Numbered from the stretch's first letter, positions 52,501 through 61,394 are shown. The stretch: DNA of 64,000 nucleotides from DASSFG01 sp035547915 (GCA_035547915.1 DASZTS010000011.1:105626-169625), one strand, 5' to 3'. A program made the numbers and translations. The notes: generated by a model from the letters alone, not told the origin.

Positions 52501-53101
52501 GGCCGCGTTCTCCGAGATCAGCCGGCGGCTGCAAGCCGACGTGCGGCCCGACGACCTGCTCGTCATCTTCATGGCCGGCCATGGTTTCGTCGATCCCGCC
52601 GAGCAGCGTTATTATTTCGCCAGCCAGGACATCGCGGCCGACGAAGTGCTCGGCGGCGTCTACGGCAGCGCGATTTCCTGGGACGATTTCGATCTGTTGG
52701 CCGATGTGCCGTGCCGCAAGCTGGCCTTCCTCGATACGTGTCACAGCGGCGCCATCCAACCGCAACGCGATCGCGACTTGAAGGCCGCCATCCGCGCCCT
52801 GCAAGACGATGTGGTGCTGACCGTGGCGGCCTCCGCCGGGCACGAACGGTCGGAAGAGAAGCCGGCCTGGGCGCATGGGGCGTTCACCAAGGCTCTGCTG
52901 GAGGGGCTGGGCGGCTCCGCCGACACATCGCACGACGGGGCGGTGAGCCTCGACGAACTGATCGCCTACGTGAAACGACAAGTTCCCCAACTCACCGCCG
53001 GCCGACAAAACCCGGCCGCCGCGCCGGACGACCTGCTCCCCTATGTCTCTTTCAATCTCACGGAAGGGGCCACCGGCGCCGGTAAGCTGAGCGCGGAGTA
53101 A
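49586..53101 (+). CDS. WD40-repeat caspase-family protease (C14), exported
   Basis: About 1171 residues from GTG 49586; the true start may be further in, since a signal-like segment FVSKFVFCLLAAPPVAAAQ follows at about 45-65. WD40 repeats occupy residues about 85-610 (GHTATVNALAFTPEGKQLYSGG then LDKAVHVWD; GHADYVTSLSASRDGRYLASGS then ADGTVRIWS). A PDZ-like element (FHKGVRAGDELTSI) follows at about 635-690. The caspase domain covers about 910-1155: LAVGVDRYRD at the start, catalytic His999 in MAGHGF and Cys1052 in LDTCHSGAI. Such metacaspase-like proteases cut after basic residues when activated; the trigger here is unknown. It is paired with the DUF4384 gene upstream. Confidence 0.85.
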   Translation: MTALRSARLRFVHRLGRCPRAGGEVTSAADPRRRVAPVRSVFLGQFVSKFVFCLLAAPPVAAAQTAIERDLMRVRVAQEQQPWLTLNAGGHTATVNALAFTPEGKQLYSGGLDKAVHVWDMSAAVRDLRRGRLLERSLRWPVQRGLRGGIYALAVAPDDGLLAVAGYGASNETGEIWLIEPRQGTLVKLLRGHRQPVMSLAFSADGDWLASLDAAGTTILWRRGQWQPSTLYADDKQVYGAGTAAAIAAQPQLRPLAILGNTHLLLPVCIQSGADSRPRWKLQRIGLTDRQDIKTFDTLHIGMVTALTASADGRRWASADLAGDLFVWDAARGSPQKLPSAHTVLSLALTPDGSRLLAGTALKGAVSEIQLWDVATNRLVASRPLTDHVRVCTVSADGRQVAYSGAADHAVSVAALASFPTDTAMRGSVRRVVKVAFAKQGPAYRLAFGTRFRPGAFNDYGMLERSFDPQELALSGAGATDPDDWLTPLSAAGDWRAELTEPAGRPVLQLYEKDERRGYVNVQTGIEGKIRCYCFVPDDAGRPAAVAVGTDVQNSIYVCRLVAHGACPILRFCRGHADYVTSLSASRDGRYLASGSADGTVRIWSLSGYRQARAAPGRWGAEFAVDGGKLLVRSIDPAGPLFHKGVRAGDELTSIAWFAGQEASQSQPEAIIKQLAEVSWQTPVLFRFGRAAEDREPFQLLPAWQPLANLFANSEGEWAFWTPTGYYDASPNGHSLFGWQVNRGLQETPEFFRADQFRQNLERPDVLERLLPTGSLDAALQQAMLAPPAEPEQVVSAQILATPRITIATPLPGESVNGDSTLLRAIIDVPVDGEVVQAKAFANGVVARERRLVAEREVDGHRQLVYEWQLGLPAEPRLLVQVVAGSAAKTAALASLLIERQPLDRPAERRPRLYLLAVGVDRYRDPAIQPLAFAVADARSVVDIFHRRASGLYQVADPMVRVDEQVTRAGWTAAFSEISRRLQADVRPDDLLVIFMAGHGFVDPAEQRYYFASQDIAADEVLGGVYGSAISWDDFDLLADVPCRKLAFLDTCHSGAIQPQRDRDLKAAIRALQDDVVLTVAASAGHERSEEKPAWAHGAFTKALLEGLGGSADTSHDGAVSLDELIAYVKRQVPQLTAGRQNPAAAPDDLLPYVSFNLTEGATGAGKLSAE

Positions 53102-53204
53102 GCCGATCGCGATAACTGCGGCCGAGCTGCGCTGATTCCAGGCTGGCAGGCCCGGTTATAGAATGTCCGTGGGAATACGACGGTAATCGGCGGAGGGCCA
53201 GCCC

Positions 53205-54764
53205 ATGGGCCGGATGTTGATCCTCGCACTGGTGAGTGGCGCGATCGGCGCCTTGATCGGCAGCCTCGTCGGTGTCGTGCTTCTGCCGTATTCGGCTCCC
53301 CTTCCCGAACAGCGTGTCTGGTTCGTCGGACTGTGCGCCGCGCTGACCGCCGCCGCGGCGGCAATCGCTACGCAGGTGGCGGCCGCTCGGCGAACACGAG
53401 CCACCGTCGAGCGCGATATGCTGGCTGCGGTGCTTCTGGGAGGATGTGCCGGTGCCGCCTTGGCCGCGCGCCTTTTCGGCGACTCGCCCCGTGGGAAGCA
53501 ACTGGTTCTGTTTGCCGCCGGAGCGCTGTTGGGTGGCTTGGTTGTCCGGTTGATCCACTTCCTGCGGCGCGAACGCTCCGTGCCGAGAGTCAAAACGCCG
53601 GCCGCTCGCTGGTTTCAATTCACGCTGGGATCGCTGCTGGCCCTGATGGTCATCGCCAGCGTGACGCTTGCGCTCTGGGTGCGCGGGCCGATGCAGCGGG
53701 CCCAGGCGCTGGCGGCCATCGAAAGGAGTGGAGGCGGCAGGGTGCGTTTCGCCAGTCGTGCTCCAGAATGGGTCGTGCAAGAGTTTGGCGACATAGCGCG
53801 TGGGCTTTTCGACGAGGTCGACGAAATCTCGTTGCACGATCCGACTGACGCTGACATTGCCAGACTCGCTGCCGTCAACAATCTACGATCGTTGACGATT
53901 GATGGCCGCCGCGCCAGTGGCAAGGCCCTGAAATCGATTGCCCAAATCAAAGCGTTAGAAAGTCTGCATTTGGGCTATACAGCCGTGTCGTCGAGCGATT
54001 TGGCCGAACTGAAGAAGCTACCGCACCTGCGGACGCTGCAATTCGAAGTCCTCGACGACCAATCGTTGCGTGAAATGGCGGCGTTACCGGAGATCGAAGG
54101 ACTCTGGCTCGGTCCCAATTTCGGAGGCTTTGGTACTCCGAAAGCTCCGTGCCCGATCACCAGCGAAGGGTTAGCGGGACTGGCGAAGCTCGCTCACCTT
54201 CGCGAGCTGAATCTGAACGGGCTCAAGATCGCCGACGACCATCTCATTTCGCTGGGGCGTTTGACGCGGCTAAAGCGCCTACACCTCAACGAGACAGACG
54301 TCACAGACGCGGGGCTCGTTCACCTTCAATCGCTGACGCAGCTAGAGCAGCTTGAGTTGTGTGGCACGAGCATCGACGGCAGTGGGTTTGCGCACCTGAA
54401 GTCGCTGAGCCAGTTACAGGATTTGCGACTCGGCAGTGCGCGGGTGACGGACCTGGGTCTCGCAGAAATAGCGACTCTGCCTGCTCTTAATAGCTTGATG
54501 CTCAATGGCACGCGCATCACCGATTCGGGAATGGCGCATCTCAGGCGTTTGAGCAGGCTTACATGTCTCAATGTTTCGGGCACCGCGGTCGGCGATCCGG
54601 GCTTGGCTGACCTGGAGGGACTGACGAAGCTCGTGCTGTTTTACCACGAAGGTACCAAAACGACTCCCGCTGGCATCGCGCGGCTGGAAGGTATTTGGAA
54701 CGAACGCCGAGCCGCGGCCGCTGCAGAAAGCCAAGTCGTTGTGGGGCGGGAGACGACCAATTAA
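53205..54764 (+). CDS. Membrane protein with leucine-rich repeats
   Basis: 519 residues from ATG 53205, with GGAGG nine bases upstream. The first 130 residues hold four hydrophobic segments. RWFQFTLGSLLALMVIASVT at about 145 is the FQFSL-type planctomycete membrane segment. From about residue 200, at least ten leucine-rich repeats follow with LxxLxLxxTxVxDxGLxxL consensus (LKRLHLNETDVTDAGLVHL; LNSLMLNGTRITDSGMAHL), of the RI-like type. It probably displays a repeat domain for protein contacts; the side of the membrane is not clear. Confidence 0.8.
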   Translation: MGRMLILALVSGAIGALIGSLVGVVLLPYSAPLPEQRVWFVGLCAALTAAAAAIATQVAAARRTRATVERDMLAAVLLGGCAGAALAARLFGDSPRGKQLVLFAAGALLGGLVVRLIHFLRRERSVPRVKTPAARWFQFTLGSLLALMVIASVTLALWVRGPMQRAQALAAIERSGGGRVRFASRAPEWVVQEFGDIARGLFDEVDEISLHDPTDADIARLAAVNNLRSLTIDGRRASGKALKSIAQIKALESLHLGYTAVSSSDLAELKKLPHLRTLQFEVLDDQSLREMAALPEIEGLWLGPNFGGFGTPKAPCPITSEGLAGLAKLAHLRELNLNGLKIADDHLISLGRLTRLKRLHLNETDVTDAGLVHLQSLTQLEQLELCGTSIDGSGFAHLKSLSQLQDLRLGSARVTDLGLAEIATLPALNSLMLNGTRITDSGMAHLRRLSRLTCLNVSGTAVGDPGLADLEGLTKLVLFYHEGTKTTPAGIARLEGIWNERRAAAAAESQVVVGRETTN

Positions 54765-54896
54765 GCTGGCGAAGACCGCCGCCGACGCTCTTACTGAGTC
54801 TGTTCGACAACGACAGTTGCCGGTTTCGCGGTTCGGCGTGCCGGTCGGCTTGAGGATAGATGCTCGCCCACTTTTTTCGCCGTTGAGGAGTCATTG

Positions 54897-56192
54897 ATGT
54901 CGCGAATGGTATTGTTCAGTGCCGCCCTTCTCTCGTTGCTCGCGTCGACCGGCGCGGCCGGCGACGAGGCGAATTTCAAACCGATCTTCGACGGCAAAAC
55001 GTTCGCCGGTTGGGAAGGGGACACAAAAACCACGTTCCGCATCGAAGACGGTGCCGTCGTCGCTGGCAACATGAAAGAGAAGGTGCCGCGCAACGAGTTC
55101 CTCTGTACCACCAAGGAATACGGCGATTTCGAGCTGCGGCTGAAGTTCAAGGTGCTCGGTCAGGGGGCCAATGCGGGCGTGCAGATCCGCAGCCGCCGCA
55201 TTCCTGACCATCACGAGATGATCGGTTATCAGGCCGACCTGGGCCAGGGATGGTATGGCTGCCTGTACGACGAATCGCGGCGCCGCATCATGCTGGCCGA
55301 GGCCGACCCCAAACTGATCGCCGAAGTAGTCAAAGCCGACGACTGGAACGAATATGTGATTCGTTGCCAGGGCAAACGCATCCAGCTCTCCATCAATGGA
55401 AAAAAGACGGTCGATTACACCGAGCCCGACGATGCCATCGAGCAGCGTGGCTTGATCGGCTTGCAGATCCACGGCGGCCCGCCGAGCGAAGCGTGGTACA
55501 AAGACATCGTCATCGCAGAACTCGGACCCGCCGCCGGCGACGATGCGGAGTTCCGGCCCATCTTCGACGGTGAGACGCTCGCCGGCTGGCATATCAGCGG
55601 CAAGACGGGACACGGAACCGGCGGCCGTTGGGTGGTCGAAGACGGCATGATCGTCGGCAGCCAGGACAAGCCGGGCAACGGCGGCATTATCATCACCGAC
55701 AAGAAGTACGGCGACTTCGAGGTCTCGTTGGAGATGAAGAACGACTTCGTTCCCGACAGCGGTTTGTTTCTGCGCAGCAGCGAAGACGGTCACGCCTACC
55801 AGGCGATGATCGATTATCATTCCGGCGGCAACCTGATGGGCATCTACGGCGAAGGCTTGTCGGGCGGCATCAGCGTGCGCAACTTCGATTTCGGCTCGGT
55901 CGTCACCGAGATCAAGCCGGTCGATTGTCCGTTTCCGTTGCCGGTCTCGCCCGAGAAATGGCCCGAGTTCTGGCAGCACGGAAAGTGGAACACGCTGCGT
56001 GCCCGCATCGTCGGCAACCCGCCGCACATCACCACCTGGATCAACGACGTAAAATTCATGGAGTGGTCCGATCGCGACAAGCGTCACCCCGATAGCGGCG
56101 GCATTGCGCTCCAGGTCCATGGCGGCGGTGATACGACCCGCGAGTTCGTCCGCTATCGCAACGTCCGCGTCAAAGAGCTATCCGGCGAGTGA
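54897..56192 (+). CDS. Secreted protein with two DUF1080 (3-keto-disaccharide hydrolase-like) domains
   Basis: 431 residues; GAGGAG fits ATG 54897. After a signal peptide (MVLFSAALLSLLASTGAAG) come two concanavalin-like DUF1080 domains, residues about 22-210 and 215-430. Each opens with FKPIFDGKTFAGW or FRPIFDGETLAGW, then IEDGAVVAGN or VEDGMIVGSQ, and a YGDFELRLKFK or YGDFEVSLEMK strand, with an NGKK or NDVKF turn and a final IHGG or VHGG. The fold is a beta-sandwich linked to 3-keto-glycoside hydrolysis in some members. Planctomycetes use many such proteins in polysaccharide use. It is not obviously in an operon. Confidence 0.9.
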   Translation: MSRMVLFSAALLSLLASTGAAGDEANFKPIFDGKTFAGWEGDTKTTFRIEDGAVVAGNMKEKVPRNEFLCTTKEYGDFELRLKFKVLGQGANAGVQIRSRRIPDHHEMIGYQADLGQGWYGCLYDESRRRIMLAEADPKLIAEVVKADDWNEYVIRCQGKRIQLSINGKKTVDYTEPDDAIEQRGLIGLQIHGGPPSEAWYKDIVIAELGPAAGDDAEFRPIFDGETLAGWHISGKTGHGTGGRWVVEDGMIVGSQDKPGNGGIIITDKKYGDFEVSLEMKNDFVPDSGLFLRSSEDGHAYQAMIDYHSGGNLMGIYGEGLSGGISVRNFDFGSVVTEIKPVDCPFPLPVSPEKWPEFWQHGKWNTLRARIVGNPPHITTWINDVKFMEWSDRDKRHPDSGGIALQVHGGGDTTREFVRYRNVRVKELSGE

Positions 56193-56412
56193 ACGAACGC
56201 CCGGACGGCGTGCTTTTTTTGCGGTGTAGTAAACTCCGATCGCGCCGCTCTTAGCGGGCCCAGCGCCTCCTTTTGCCGCCGCCAAGGCCGACGATAGAAT
56301 TGGGATGGCCCGGCAGGGAGGAGGCGCCGTCCGATACTTTCGGCGGCAGAGGATTCGTCGCCTCCTTGGCGATACGCCTCGCACGAAACAAACCCAAAGG
56401 ACGCAACACATC

Positions 56413-58557
56413 ATGGCCGATGCCTCCGCGATGCGGTTGTCGATGCTCGAACCCGACGTCGCCGCACTCACGCTCGACGCTCCGGATAAAGGTGCGAATA
56501 TCCTTTCGCAGTCGGTGCTCGAAGAACTGCAAGGGCATCTCGACGAGTTGCAAAATCGCCCCGGCCTGGCGGGCCTCGTGATCCGGTCGGCCAAGCCGGG
56601 GATCTTCATTGCCGGGGCCGATCTGCGCGAGTTCGCGGCCGCGAAGAACCCCACTCCAGAGCAAACCATTATGGTCGCCACGCGCGGCCGCGAGTTGTTC
56701 GCACGATTGTCGAAAGGCCCGTTCGTCACGGTGGCGGCCATCGACGGCATCTGCGTGGGTGGCGGCGCCGAACTGGCCATCTGGTGCGACCGGCGAATCA
56801 TGTCCACCAGCCCGAAGGCGCAGTTCGGCTTCCCCGAAGTCAAGTTAGGACTCTTCCCCGGCTGGGGCGGCACCGTGCGCACCCCGCGCATCGCCGGCCT
56901 GGGAAATGCCGTGGAGTTGATCACCGGCGGCGAGTCGATCGACGGTCGGGCCGCCGCGCAGATGGGACTCGTCTCCGACCTCGTGCCCAGCGATCGGCTC
57001 GATGCGGCGGCCGTGGCGCTGGTGCGCGCCGAGGCCCGCACCAAATCGTACCTGGCCGACCGCGAGCGCTGGCGCCAACCGATCGACATGGACGATACCG
57101 AGCTGGGATTCTTGGGCGCGACGGCTTCGGCCTATATTCAGGGTCAGACCAAGGGCCACTATCCGGCGCCGCTGGCGGCGCTGGAGGTGCTGCTCGGCGC
57201 GGCCGGCCTCGACGCCGACCAAGCGGGTGCCGCCGAGGCCGAGGCCTTCGCCGGACTGTTCGGCACCCCGGTCAATCGGGCCCTCATCAACGTCTTCTTC
57301 CTCACCGACCGCAATAAGAAGGACACCGGCGTGGCGGCCGCCGTGAAGCCGCGAGAACTCAGGTCGGTGGGGGTATTCGGCGCGGGCATCATGGGAGCGG
57401 GCATCTCGGCGGCCGCCGTAAAACGCGAGCTCCCGGTCACCCTCAGTGACGCGGCGCCCGCGGCCCTCGCGGCTGGCGTGCAAAAGGTCTTGGAAGAGGT
57501 CTCGTACAACAAGCACACCAAGGGGAGCGACTCGCAGCGGATGCTCCAATTCGCGCCGTTGGTGAATGCCACCACGGTGGACGCCGAATACAGGGGTTGC
57601 GACCTGGTGATCGAAGCCGTGGTCGAGAATCCGCAGGTCAAGGCGGAGTTGTATCAACGCATCGAGCCGTTATTGGGCGAGCACGCCATTCTGGCCAGCA
57701 ATACGTCGGCCATTTCGATCGGACGACTGGCGGAGAAGTTGAAGCGGCCCGACCGTTTCTGCGGCATCCACTTCTTCAACCCCGTGCGCAAGATGCCGCT
57801 CGTCGAGGTCATTCGCGGGCCGAAAACGAGCGACGAAACGGTAGCAACGGCGGTCGCCTTTGCCAAGATGGTCGGCAAGTCGCCGATCGTGGTCAACGAC
57901 GGGCCCGGCTTCCTGGTCAATCGATTGTTGCTGCCATACATGAACGAGGCGCTCGAACTGCTGCTGGACGGCGTGGAGATCAAGCACATCGAGTCGGCCG
58001 CCAAGGGGTTTGGCTTGCCGATGGGACCGATCACGCTCTACGACGTGGTCGGCCTCGACACGGCCTACTACGCCGGCCAGGTGATGCACGAGGCGTTTCC
58101 CGATCGGATCGGCGAATCGCCGCTGCTGGCCGCAATGGTCAAGGCGGGACGGCTTGGGCAGAAGAAGGGCGTCGGCTTCTTCGCGTATAAGGAGAAACGC
58201 GACGGCCGCGGCACTCCCGACCCATCGCTGTCGGAGATCGTAAAACCGCTGATGCGCGGGCCAGCCAAGCTCAACGAGCAACAGATTGTCGAGCGGCTGT
58301 TCCTGCCCATGGTGTTGGAAGCGACCCGCATCCTCGCCGAAAAGAAAGTGCGCGACCCACGCGACGTCGACCTGGGCCTGATCTACGGCATCGGGTTCCC
58401 GCCGTTCAAGGGAGGGCTGCTATTCTGGGCCGACACGATCGGCGCCGCCAAGCTCGTCGAGATGTTGAAGCCCTACCAGTCGCTCGGCAAGCGCTACGAG
58501 CCGACGCCGATGCTGTTGGAGATGGCGAAGTCGGGCAAGACATTTTACGAGAACTAA
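56413..58557 (+). CDS. fadJ: Bifunctional enoyl-CoA hydratase / 3-hydroxyacyl-CoA dehydrogenase
   Basis: About 714 residues from ATG 56413; a frame extension to 56305 is not family-like. The N-terminal crotonase domain (1-190) has the two catalytic Glu residues, in CVGGGAELAIWCD and FPEVKLGLFPGWGG. The dehydrogenase half begins with a Rossmann GVFGAGIMGAGIS near residue 315, and has catalytic His in GIHFFNPVRKMPLVEVI. The C-terminus includes VGLDTAYYAGQVM and YGIGFPPFKGGLLFWAD. It converts enoyl-CoA to 3-ketoacyl-CoA in beta-oxidation. FadJ versus FadB cannot be separated by reading alone. Its partner thiolase lies downstream after a toxin-antitoxin pair. Confidence 0.93.
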   Translation: MADASAMRLSMLEPDVAALTLDAPDKGANILSQSVLEELQGHLDELQNRPGLAGLVIRSAKPGIFIAGADLREFAAAKNPTPEQTIMVATRGRELFARLSKGPFVTVAAIDGICVGGGAELAIWCDRRIMSTSPKAQFGFPEVKLGLFPGWGGTVRTPRIAGLGNAVELITGGESIDGRAAAQMGLVSDLVPSDRLDAAAVALVRAEARTKSYLADRERWRQPIDMDDTELGFLGATASAYIQGQTKGHYPAPLAALEVLLGAAGLDADQAGAAEAEAFAGLFGTPVNRALINVFFLTDRNKKDTGVAAAVKPRELRSVGVFGAGIMGAGISAAAVKRELPVTLSDAAPAALAAGVQKVLEEVSYNKHTKGSDSQRMLQFAPLVNATTVDAEYRGCDLVIEAVVENPQVKAELYQRIEPLLGEHAILASNTSAISIGRLAEKLKRPDRFCGIHFFNPVRKMPLVEVIRGPKTSDETVATAVAFAKMVGKSPIVVNDGPGFLVNRLLLPYMNEALELLLDGVEIKHIESAAKGFGLPMGPITLYDVVGLDTAYYAGQVMHEAFPDRIGESPLLAAMVKAGRLGQKKGVGFFAYKEKRDGRGTPDPSLSEIVKPLMRGPAKLNEQQIVERLFLPMVLEATRILAEKKVRDPRDVDLGLIYGIGFPPFKGGLLFWADTIGAAKLVEMLKPYQSLGKRYEPTPMLLEMAKSGKTFYEN

Positions 58558-58596
58558 TTCATTCAGAGGTCAACCTGGAGCGGGCGCCGACGACGA

Positions 58597-58926
58597 ATGA
58601 GCATCCTACGCGATCTTGAAGACCAACTGGCGTCCCTGACGCCGGGAGAGAAAGCACAATTGTTGCAAGCGGTCGCGCGGGATCTTGGTGACGCGTTTCC
58701 GGGAATCGAAAGCCGTCCGGATGTGTGCGGTGGTGACGCCTGTATTGTCCGCACGAGAATTCCGGTTTGGCTACTCGAAGAGTTGCGGCGCCAGGGTCTG
58801 AGCGAAGCGGACATTTTGCGTTCGTACCCTACCCTACGCGCACAAGATGTGGCCAATGCGTGGGCTTTTGTACGAAGCCATCGAGGCGAGATCGAAAACC
58901 AGAGGCGCGAGAACGAAGAGGCATAG
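58597..58926 (+). CDS. DUF433-family antitoxin
   Basis: A 109-residue protein. Residues about 40-100 carry the DUF433 winged-helix-like domain, with PDVCGGDACIVRTRIPVWLL and LRRQGLSEADILRSYPTLRA recognisable as the family pattern (normally CGGxPxIxGTRIPV). The N-terminal 35 residues are helical. DUF433 proteins are antitoxins of DUF5615/PIN-like toxins, and that partner follows directly, one base after the stop. It probably binds its own promoter. Confidence 0.85.
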   Translation: MSILRDLEDQLASLTPGEKAQLLQAVARDLGDAFPGIESRPDVCGGDACIVRTRIPVWLLEELRRQGLSEADILRSYPTLRAQDVANAWAFVRSHRGEIENQRRENEEA

Positions 58927-58927
58927 G

Positions 58928-59269
58928 GTGGCGCTTTTGTACGCCAACGAAAACTACCCCTTTGCGGTCGTGGAAGAACTGCGACGATTGGGGCACGATG
59001 TTTTGACAACGCAAGATACGGGGAAGTCGGGCCTCGCGATCCCAGATGACCAGGTCCTACAGGCTGCGATCAGCATGCATCGCACCGTGCTCACACACAA
59101 TCGGAGAGACTTCATTCGGCTGCATAACTGCATACCGTCTCACGACGGCATTGTGGTTTGCAGCGTCGACAAAGACTTCGCTGCGCTGGCCCGACGCATC
59201 CACGAAAAGCTCATCGCGATTGGGGATTTGAAGGGACAACTCATTCGCATCTCTAGACCGCAATCGTAG
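58928..59269 (+). CDS. DUF5615 PIN-like toxin
   Basis: 113 residues from GTG 58928. The early acidic position (LLYANENYPFAVVEELRRLG) replaces the usual LLaDEnlp, with Asn for the first Asp. The second acidic part is AIPDDQVLQAA, and the third is LTHNRRDF, where the family has LTxDxDF (Asn at the first position). These features match the DUF5615 Mut7-C-like PIN group. The changed residues may weaken metal binding. It pairs with the DUF433 antitoxin upstream. Confidence 0.8.
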   Translation: MALLYANENYPFAVVEELRRLGHDVLTTQDTGKSGLAIPDDQVLQAAISMHRTVLTHNRRDFIRLHNCIPSHDGIVVCSVDKDFAALARRIHEKLIAIGDLKGQLIRISRPQS

Positions 59270-59379
59270 ACTTCTAAAGGCAGCCGACCGAAACAAAGAC
59301 CCCGGTGTCACGGATTGGCATGGCCCGGGGAGAATCGCAGATGTGCCAGCGATGCCAAAACACAAATAGGAGAGGGAAA

Positions 59380-60537
59380 ATGAAACACGCGGTGGTCATC
59401 GACGGAGTTCGCACAGCGATCGGCCGCGCGCATAAGGAAAAGGGTGTCTTTCGCGATGTCCGTAGCGACGACCTGGCGGTGGCCGTTGTATCAGGACTGA
59501 TCGAACGCACCGGCATCGACCCGGCCGAGGTCGAGGACCTTTTGCTGGGCAATACGCAGCAACAGGGGGAGCAGGGGCTGAACGTCGCCCGCAACGTGGC
59601 ACTGATGGCCCATTTGTCGCCGGCGACCGGCGGAACCACGATCAACCGGTTGTGCGGTTCGAGCTTGCAGGCGTTGAACCAGGCAACCCATGCCATCGTG
59701 GCCGGTTCCGAGGACGTGCAGATCGTGGGCGGATTGGAGCACATGCACCACATCGCCATGGATGCGGGCGTCGACATCAATCCCAAGCTGTTTCATCGCA
59801 CGTCGAAGGGCGCCCTGAACATGGGCGTGACGGCCGAATTTCTGGCCCAGACACAAGGCATCTCACGCGAAGAGCAAGACGCCTTTTCCATGCGCAGTCA
59901 TCACCGCGCGGCGGCGGCGACCGCCAGCGGCGATTTCCGCCGCGAGATCATTCCGGTCTGGGGCCGCGACGAGGCGGGCAATCGCACGCTCGTGGAAACC
60001 GATCAGTGCATCCGCCCCGATTGCAGCATGGAAGGGCTGGCGGCGCTCAAACCGGCCTTCATGCCCGGCATGGGTACCGTGACCGCCGGCAACAGCTCGC
60101 CGTTGAACGACGGCGCGGCGGCGCTCCTAGTGATGTCGGACGAGAAGGCCGCCGCCTTGGGAATGAAGCCGCTGGTGCGCGTGATCGCCACGGCCGTGGT
60201 CGGGGTCGATCCGTGCGTGATGGGCACCGGTCCGGTGCCGGCCACCCAAAAGGCCCTCAAGCGGGCTGGCCTGAAATTACAGGACATCGACCTCATCGAG
60301 CTGAATGAGGCGTTCGCGTCCCAGTCGCTGGCATGCATCCGTATGCTCGGACTCGACGAGGAGAAGGTGAACGTCCGCGGTGGCGCGATCGCCATCGGCC
60401 ATCCGCTCGGTGCCACCGGCGCGCGGATCGCCACCACGCTGATACACAACATGGTCGACCGAGGCGCCACGCTAGGGCTCGCGACGATGTGCATTGGCGT
60501 GGGGCAGGGTATTGCGACGATCTTCGAGCGCGTGTGA
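59380..60537 (+). CDS. fadA: Acetyl-CoA acyltransferase (thiolase)
   Basis: About 385 residues from ATG 59380, with GGAGAGGG just upstream. The nucleophilic Cys92 is in NRLCGSSLQAL, His341 in IAIGHPLGATGAR, and the second Cys371 in TMCIGVGQG. The conserved ELNEAFASQSL contains the NEAF motif. It cleaves 3-ketoacyl-CoA to acetyl-CoA, the last step of beta-oxidation. With the FadJ-like enzyme upstream it forms a split beta-oxidation unit, interrupted by the toxin-antitoxin pair. Confidence 0.95.
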   Translation: MKHAVVIDGVRTAIGRAHKEKGVFRDVRSDDLAVAVVSGLIERTGIDPAEVEDLLLGNTQQQGEQGLNVARNVALMAHLSPATGGTTINRLCGSSLQALNQATHAIVAGSEDVQIVGGLEHMHHIAMDAGVDINPKLFHRTSKGALNMGVTAEFLAQTQGISREEQDAFSMRSHHRAAAATASGDFRREIIPVWGRDEAGNRTLVETDQCIRPDCSMEGLAALKPAFMPGMGTVTAGNSSPLNDGAAALLVMSDEKAAALGMKPLVRVIATAVVGVDPCVMGTGPVPATQKALKRAGLKLQDIDLIELNEAFASQSLACIRMLGLDEEKVNVRGGAIAIGHPLGATGARIATTLIHNMVDRGATLGLATMCIGVGQGIATIFERV

Positions 60538-60695
60538 TCTCAGCGTTCATCGTCGTGCGTCACGGAGAGCCTGGCACTGGCTTCGAGATGCTGGCCACTA
60601 TGGCTGCACGATGGGGCGGTCTCGCCAAGGGGTACTGCTTCACTATGGCTGACGGAATTTTTGCCGTCGGCTCGGGAACTGGCTAGGCTGATGGC

Positions 60696-61107
60696 ATGCC
60701 AGGACGTTTTCAGTTCAGTTTGGCAAGGTCGCTCGTTGCGTTGGGGTTGCTCTGTGCGGCTGCCGCGTTAGTCCACCAAGCGCTTCGCCTAGAACCAGAA
60801 GGCATAGGACCACTGGGCGATGAGACTCACCCTCCAGTCTGGGGCGATTGTTCGATACACCGTAGCGCTCATGGGCATTTGTGGCCTTTCCTGCGCGCTT
60901 GCCGTTGGCGTGCTCGCTGGTCGGACGCCTTGGTGCGCCATCGGTGGTATCATCGTCTTATCGCCATACCTTTGGTATCTGTGCACCCAGCAAATTTGGG
61001 CCTCGCAACCAAAGGCGACAGTCATCCAGATCGCGAACGTCGTTGCGGGTCTCGTTGTCGTCGGCGCTACGACACTCGCAATCATGCTCAAGAACAGCGG
61101 GCGGTGA
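60696..61107 (+). pseudogene. Small membrane protein gene with a one-base frameshift
   Basis: ATG 60696 starts GRFQFSLARSLVALGLLCAAA, the planctomycete FQFSL-type membrane segment, and runs in this frame to HPPVWG. From there the sensible continuation is in the +1 frame (AIVRYTVALMGICGLSCALA and two more hydrophobic helices to TTLAIMLKNSGR at 61107). The frame would be restored by removing one G from the GGGG run at 60841-60844. It is either a sequencing or assembly homopolymer error or a real frameshift. As fused it would be a three- to four-helix membrane protein of about 136 residues, family unknown. Confidence 0.6.
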
Positions 61108-61394
61108 CTCACGTTGACGGATCGGCTACCTGATCGCTAGCTCTCCCAATCCTTTACACGAACGAGATCTCTTGGTGGAAGGTCAAGCTTTGGCCACATT
61201 CGCTATGTCTGTCGCCAGCGGCGTCGTTGAAGGGTGCTTTCCGCGCGGTGAGCGCTCGTAGTGAGGTGCAATGGCTCAGGCTCCTCGCTCACGGCCATCT
61301 ACCAGATAGGCATGTTCTATCGCTCGCCGACCGGGTTAGCGAAAGATTCTAGCGGATGCTCCACCGTTGCCGATGATGGCTATGAGGTTCAAAG

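Noticed and set aside
51971..53008. Open frame of about 345 codons on the - strand
   Set aside because: It is antisense to the caspase domain, whose catalytic residues are clear on the + strand.
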